The notes beneath the pieces are model-generated. The model was not told the DNA's origin. It was given only the letters and a program-made list of their open reading frames with translations, and made no database searches. A program made the translations under genes and the position numbers. Shown in pieces: positions 6,122 to 9,154 of a stretch of 9,154 nucleotides of DNA; the stretch's first letter is position 1; the number at the start of each line of letters is the position of its first letter. This stretch comes from JBOFLG01 sp051657745 (lineage in GTDB: Bacteria; Actinomycetota; Actinomycetes; Actinomycetales; Dermatophilaceae), in the NCBI GenBank assembly GCA_051657745.1, contig JBOFLG010000026.1:1-9154 (forward strand), written 5' to 3'.

Positions 6122-7768
6122 ATGAGCACGGATGTAGCGCAGAACGCGGAGCGTGACATTTCAGCAGGGCATCTCGACAAGAGGGTCTTCGTGCCGACAG
6201 CGATCCTCACGGTTGCCTTCGTCACCTACGGCTTCGTTACCCCGGACGGTCTGGATGCCGCGGCCGGCACGGCATTCGACTGGGTAACTGGCAGCTTCGG
6301 GTCGGTCATCATTCTCACTACTAATGCGATCGTCGTCTTCTGCGCCTACCTCGCATGCAGCCGGTTCGGGCGCACCCGCCTGGGCCCACCCGGTGCTCGC
6401 CCCGAGTTCCGCACGGTGTCGTGGGTCGCCATGATGTTTGCAGCCGGGCTCGGGATCGGCCTTATCTTCTTCGGGGTCGCCGAGCCGATGACGCACTTCG
6501 CCACGCCGCCGCCCGGAGTCACCGAGGCGGAGACCGCCGAGGCAGCCCGGGCCGCGATCGACTACTCGATCTTCCACTGGGGCATCCACGGCTGGTCGGT
6601 CTACGCCGTCACGGGTTTGGCGTTTGCCTATTTCGGATATCGACACGGGCGCCGCTTCCTGGTGAGCGAATCCCTGCGGCCACTGCTCGGCGCGCGCGTC
6701 GACGGATGGGCCGGTCATATCGTCAACAGCCTCGCCTTGTTCGCCACGCTCTTCGGCGTGATTCCCTCACTTGGCCTCGGTGCTATGCAGATCAATGGCG
6801 CGATGAGCAGGCTTTACGGCGTAGAGAACTCGAACACCGTCGCACTCGCCCTCATTGTGGGCATGATGGTCGTCGTTATTCTTTCTGCCGTCACCGGCGT
6901 CGCCAAGGGAATTCAGTTCCTCGCCAATGCCGGCCTGGTCGCCAGCGTGCTGATGGCCCTGTTCATGATCGTGGTGGGCCCGTCAGCGTTCCTCGGAAAC
7001 AGCGTCGTGGAGTCGATGACCAGTTACCTGCAGAACCTGATCCCGATGAGTGCCCGCGCGGGCACCTATTCGCAAGGTGAGTGGATTCAGGCGTGGACGG
7101 TCTACTACTGGATTTGGTGGATCTCCTGGGCACCGTTCGTCGGGATGTTCATCGCCCGGATCTCGCGTGGTCGCACGGTGCGTGAGCTCGTGCTCGGCGT
7201 GACCTTGATCCCCACCGCGGTGACCGCCGTCTGGTTCGGCCTCTTCGGTGGCGCCGCCACCTACCTCGACCTGAACGGAATTGCCGATATCTCGGCCGCG
7301 GTCGCCGAGGATCAGTCCACGGCGCTGTTCAGCGTCTTCGACAACTACCCACTGACAACGGTCATGACCACCATCGCAATGGTGCTGATCGCACTGTTCT
7401 TCATCGGCGGGGTCGACGCGGCCACCGTAGTCATGGGGATTCTGTCCACCGGCGGCTCGGAGCGACCTGCTCGACCCGTCGTCATCTTCTGGGGCGTCGC
7501 CACTGCCGCGGCAGCGGCAGCCCTGATGCTCGCGGGCGGGCTGTTAGCCACCCAGTCGGCCATGGTCACCATCGCCGCGCCGTTCGCCATCATCGTGGTC
7601 GCGATGAGTTTCGCGCTGGTCCGGCAGTTGCGGCACGACCACCCCTCGCCGGGAACACTCCCCCCTGAGGCCCTCGGCGGTCAGGGCGACCCGGCCCACG
7701 AGTCAGTGGCTCCAGCCTCGAGCACCGACCAGAAGCAGAGCGAGCCGGTCGCCGCAGCCCGGCCCTAG
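6122..7768 (+). CDS. BCCT-family transporter (betaine/choline/carnitine/DMSP type)
   Basis: This 548-residue secondary transporter has about 12 membrane segments and takes up zwitterionic or quaternary-ammonium compounds, usually with Na+. The third segment carries the family's glycine stretch G109-L-G-I-G113 and then GVAEPMTHF, close to the GMGIG of the Na+/betaine carrier BetP. HW153-GIHGW158-SVY161 and the eighth-segment WTVYYWIWWISW (W330, W332, W333, W336) supply the aromatic box that holds the cationic headgroup in BetP. SWAPFVGMFIARISRGR is the family signature. The N-terminus is short. The hydrophilic C-terminus (about 501-548) has few basic residues and is net acidic, unlike the basic osmosensing tail of BetP. 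The gene has its own promoter and lies 2 nt before an acyl-CoA synthetase gene, which suggests import for catabolism. The substrate is not determined. Confidence 0.95.
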   Translation: MSTDVAQNAERDISAGHLDKRVFVPTAILTVAFVTYGFVTPDGLDAAAGTAFDWVTGSFGSVIILTTNAIVVFCAYLACSRFGRTRLGPPGARPEFRTVSWVAMMFAAGLGIGLIFFGVAEPMTHFATPPPGVTEAETAEAARAAIDYSIFHWGIHGWSVYAVTGLAFAYFGYRHGRRFLVSESLRPLLGARVDGWAGHIVNSLALFATLFGVIPSLGLGAMQINGAMSRLYGVENSNTVALALIVGMMVVVILSAVTGVAKGIQFLANAGLVASVLMALFMIVVGPSAFLGNSVVESMTSYLQNLIPMSARAGTYSQGEWIQAWTVYYWIWWISWAPFVGMFIARISRGRTVRELVLGVTLIPTAVTAVWFGLFGGAATYLDLNGIADISAAVAEDQSTALFSVFDNYPLTTVMTTIAMVLIALFFIGGVDAATVVMGILSTGGSERPARPVVIFWGVATAAAAAALMLAGGLLATQSAMVTIAAPFAIIVVAMSFALVRQLRHDHPSPGTLPPEALGGQGDPAHESVAPASSTDQKQSEPVAAARP

Positions 7769-7770
7769 GC

Positions 7771-9154
7771 ATGACCGGGCCCGGACGCTCCGTCTCGGCG
7801 CTGTTCGACCCGCGGTCCATCGCCGTGGTGGGCGCCAGCGACGACCCAGGAAAGTACGGCAACTGGCTCGCCGTCCGCGCCCTCGCCGGCCGTCGACCCG
7901 CCTATCTGGTCAATCACCGACATCCGGAGATCCTGGGCCGGCGGGCGTTCAGCTCCATTGTCGAGATCGGTGTGCCCGTGGATCTCGCGGTCGTCGCAGT
8001 GCCCGCGTCGAGGCTCGAAGCGGCCGTCGATGACGCCCTCTCGGCGGGCGTTCGGGCAATCGTGGGGATCACGGCGAACCTCGGCGAGACCGGCCGCGAC
8101 GGCCGCCGCCTCGAACAGACCATCGCCGCCCGCGTCCGCACCGCCGGCGCCGTCATGCTGGGGCCCAACTGCCTGGGCGTGGTGGACCACACCTCCGGTC
8201 TGAATGCCACCGTCAACACCTTCCGTCCCGGAACCGTCGCGCTGCTCTCCCAAAGCGGGAACCTGGCGATTGACATCGCTGACCAGCTCGCCGCATACGG
8301 CATGGGCATCTCCCGGTTCGCCAGCCTCGGCAACCAGGCCGACCTGGACGCGGCCGACCTGGTCGAGGCCTGCGCGGAGCACGAGGGAACCGCGGCAATC
8401 GTCGTATATAGCGAGGGCGTCGCCGATGGCCGCAGGCTCGCAGTCGCCGCGGCTCGGGCCGACGCGGCAGGCCGGCCGGTCGTCCTGCTCGCCGCCGGCC
8501 GGGGCCTGGCGGCCGCGCGGAGCGCTGCGTCCCACACCGGGTCGATGGTGACCTCGTACAGCGTCATCCATGCGGCGTGCGCGGCGGCCGGCACCGAGTT
8601 CGTCTCCACCCCCCTCGAAGCGGCCAACCTGCTCCAGGCGCTGCTTCGCACTGCCGCCCCCACGGGGCCCCGCATGGCAGTCTTCGCCGACGGCGGTGGG
8701 CACGCCGCGCTGGCCAGCGACGCCCTCGAGGGAGCCGGACTGCTCGTCGAACCGTTCGCCCCCGACACGCGCCGACACATCACGGCGTTGTTGCCGCACA
8801 GCACCGGCACCACCAACCCCATCGACACCGCCGGCGCCGGCGAACGCGACCCGTCGATATTCCTCCAGGTCACTGAGGCCCTTGCGGCCGCCACCGATGT
8901 CGATGCGACGCTGCTGACCGGCTATCTCGGCGGCTACGGCGAGTACTCCACCGACCTGGCCACCCGCGAGGTCGAGGCCGCGAGGCAGCTCGCGGCCTCG
9001 GCCGGTCGCACCCGGAACTGCCTGGTCGCCCAGTTGATGTTCGACACCTCGCCCGCGGCCCGGGCCCTCCGCGAGGGTGGTGTCGCGGTCTATCGCCACG
9101 TCGAGGAGGCCGCATGGGTGCTGCGACGCCTGGTGGATCGGGCGGCTCGAGACG
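7771..9154 (+). CDS. NDP-forming acyl-CoA synthetase (acetate--CoA ligase family), 3'-truncated
   Basis: The frame stays open to the window end, giving 461 visible residues. Members of this superfamily make an acyl-CoA from an acid, CoA and ATP through a phosphohistidine. The N-terminal Rossmann CoA-binding domain starts LFDPRSIAVVGASDDPGKYG (11-30) and ends at LGPNCLG (130-136). The succinyl-CoA-ligase-like domain has LLSQSGN (158-164), SLGNQADLD, VVYSEG with E215, and ASHTGS with H255 as the expected phosphorylated histidine. A third domain includes NPIDTAG (349-355) and GYLGGYGEY (384-392). Full-length fused relatives are about 700 residues and end in an ATP-grasp domain, which would lie beyond the window. 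The ATG follows the transporter stop by 2 nt with no Shine-Dalgarno, so translation is probably coupled. Substrate candidates are acetate-like acids, DMSP or a betaine derivative. Confidence 0.9.
   Translation, partial: MTGPGRSVSALFDPRSIAVVGASDDPGKYGNWLAVRALAGRRPAYLVNHRHPEILGRRAFSSIVEIGVPVDLAVVAVPASRLEAAVDDALSAGVRAIVGITANLGETGRDGRRLEQTIAARVRTAGAVMLGPNCLGVVDHTSGLNATVNTFRPGTVALLSQSGNLAIDIADQLAAYGMGISRFASLGNQADLDAADLVEACAEHEGTAAIVVYSEGVADGRRLAVAAARADAAGRPVVLLAAGRGLAAARSAASHTGSMVTSYSVIHAACAAAGTEFVSTPLEAANLLQALLRTAAPTGPRMAVFADGGGHAALASDALEGAGLLVEPFAPDTRRHITALLPHSTGTTNPIDTAGAGERDPSIFLQVTEALAAATDVDATLLTGYLGGYGEYSTDLATREVEAARQLAASAGRTRNCLVAQLMFDTSPAARALREGGVAVYRHVEEAAWVLRRLVDRAARD

Noticed and set aside
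7765..9099. A 444-residue open frame on the minus strand
   Set aside because: It is antisense to the CoA synthetase, whose domains run continuously on the plus strand. The product is low-complexity Gly, Ala and Arg with no motif.

Overview
The window is high-G+C bacterial DNA, most likely from an actinomycete (Actinomycetota). Four things point that way: the base composition; an actinobacterial-type protein O-mannosyltransferase; a vapBC pair of the kind common in mycobacteria and relatives; and two start codons that sit 7 nt behind a TANNNT -10 box, the usual layout of leaderless actinobacterial transcripts. I cannot name a genus from sequence alone.

Layout. (1) Positions 2-1522 (+) hold a 5'-truncated protein O-mannosyltransferase (Pmt, GT39). 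(2) Converging on it with only 10 nt between stop codons is a complete minus-strand vapBC operon: vapB antitoxin 2203-1964 and vapC PIN toxin 1967-1533, joined by an ATGA overlap. Two perfect 11-bp palindromes, 22 bp apart, lie directly against the vapB start and are a strong operator candidate. (3) Divergent from vapB, 2345-5950 (+) encodes a 1201-residue enzyme. It joins an iron-sulfur RecB/Cas4-like nuclease (TM0106 type), a helix-hairpin-helix, a DEDD/RNase H-fold exonuclease domain and a UPF1/Dna2-type SF1 helicase. (4) An AT-rich promoter region, 5951-6121, carries a good TTGACG-17-TACTGT promoter whose -10 and start region are overlapped by a 6-8-6 inverted repeat. (5) It drives a BCCT-family transporter (6122-7768), followed after 2 nt by a 3'-truncated NDP-forming acyl-CoA synthetase (7771 to the window end).

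How the genes fit together. The pmt gene looks like ordinary cell-envelope housekeeping. The vapBC pair and the nuclease-helicase share a 141-bp divergent regulatory region and form a stress, repair or possibly defence patch. The transporter and acyl-CoA synthetase look like one operon for taking up and CoA-activating a zwitterionic compound. BCCT carriers move betaine, choline, carnitine or dimethylsulfoniopropionate (DMSP), and the ATP-dependent DMSP lyase DddX belongs to the same NDP-forming synthetase superfamily, so DMSP or a betaine-like carbon source is a testable hypothesis. The substrate is not proven by the sequence. I saw no RNA genes, insertion sequences or CRISPR arrays, and no gene-free stretch exceeds about 170 bases.
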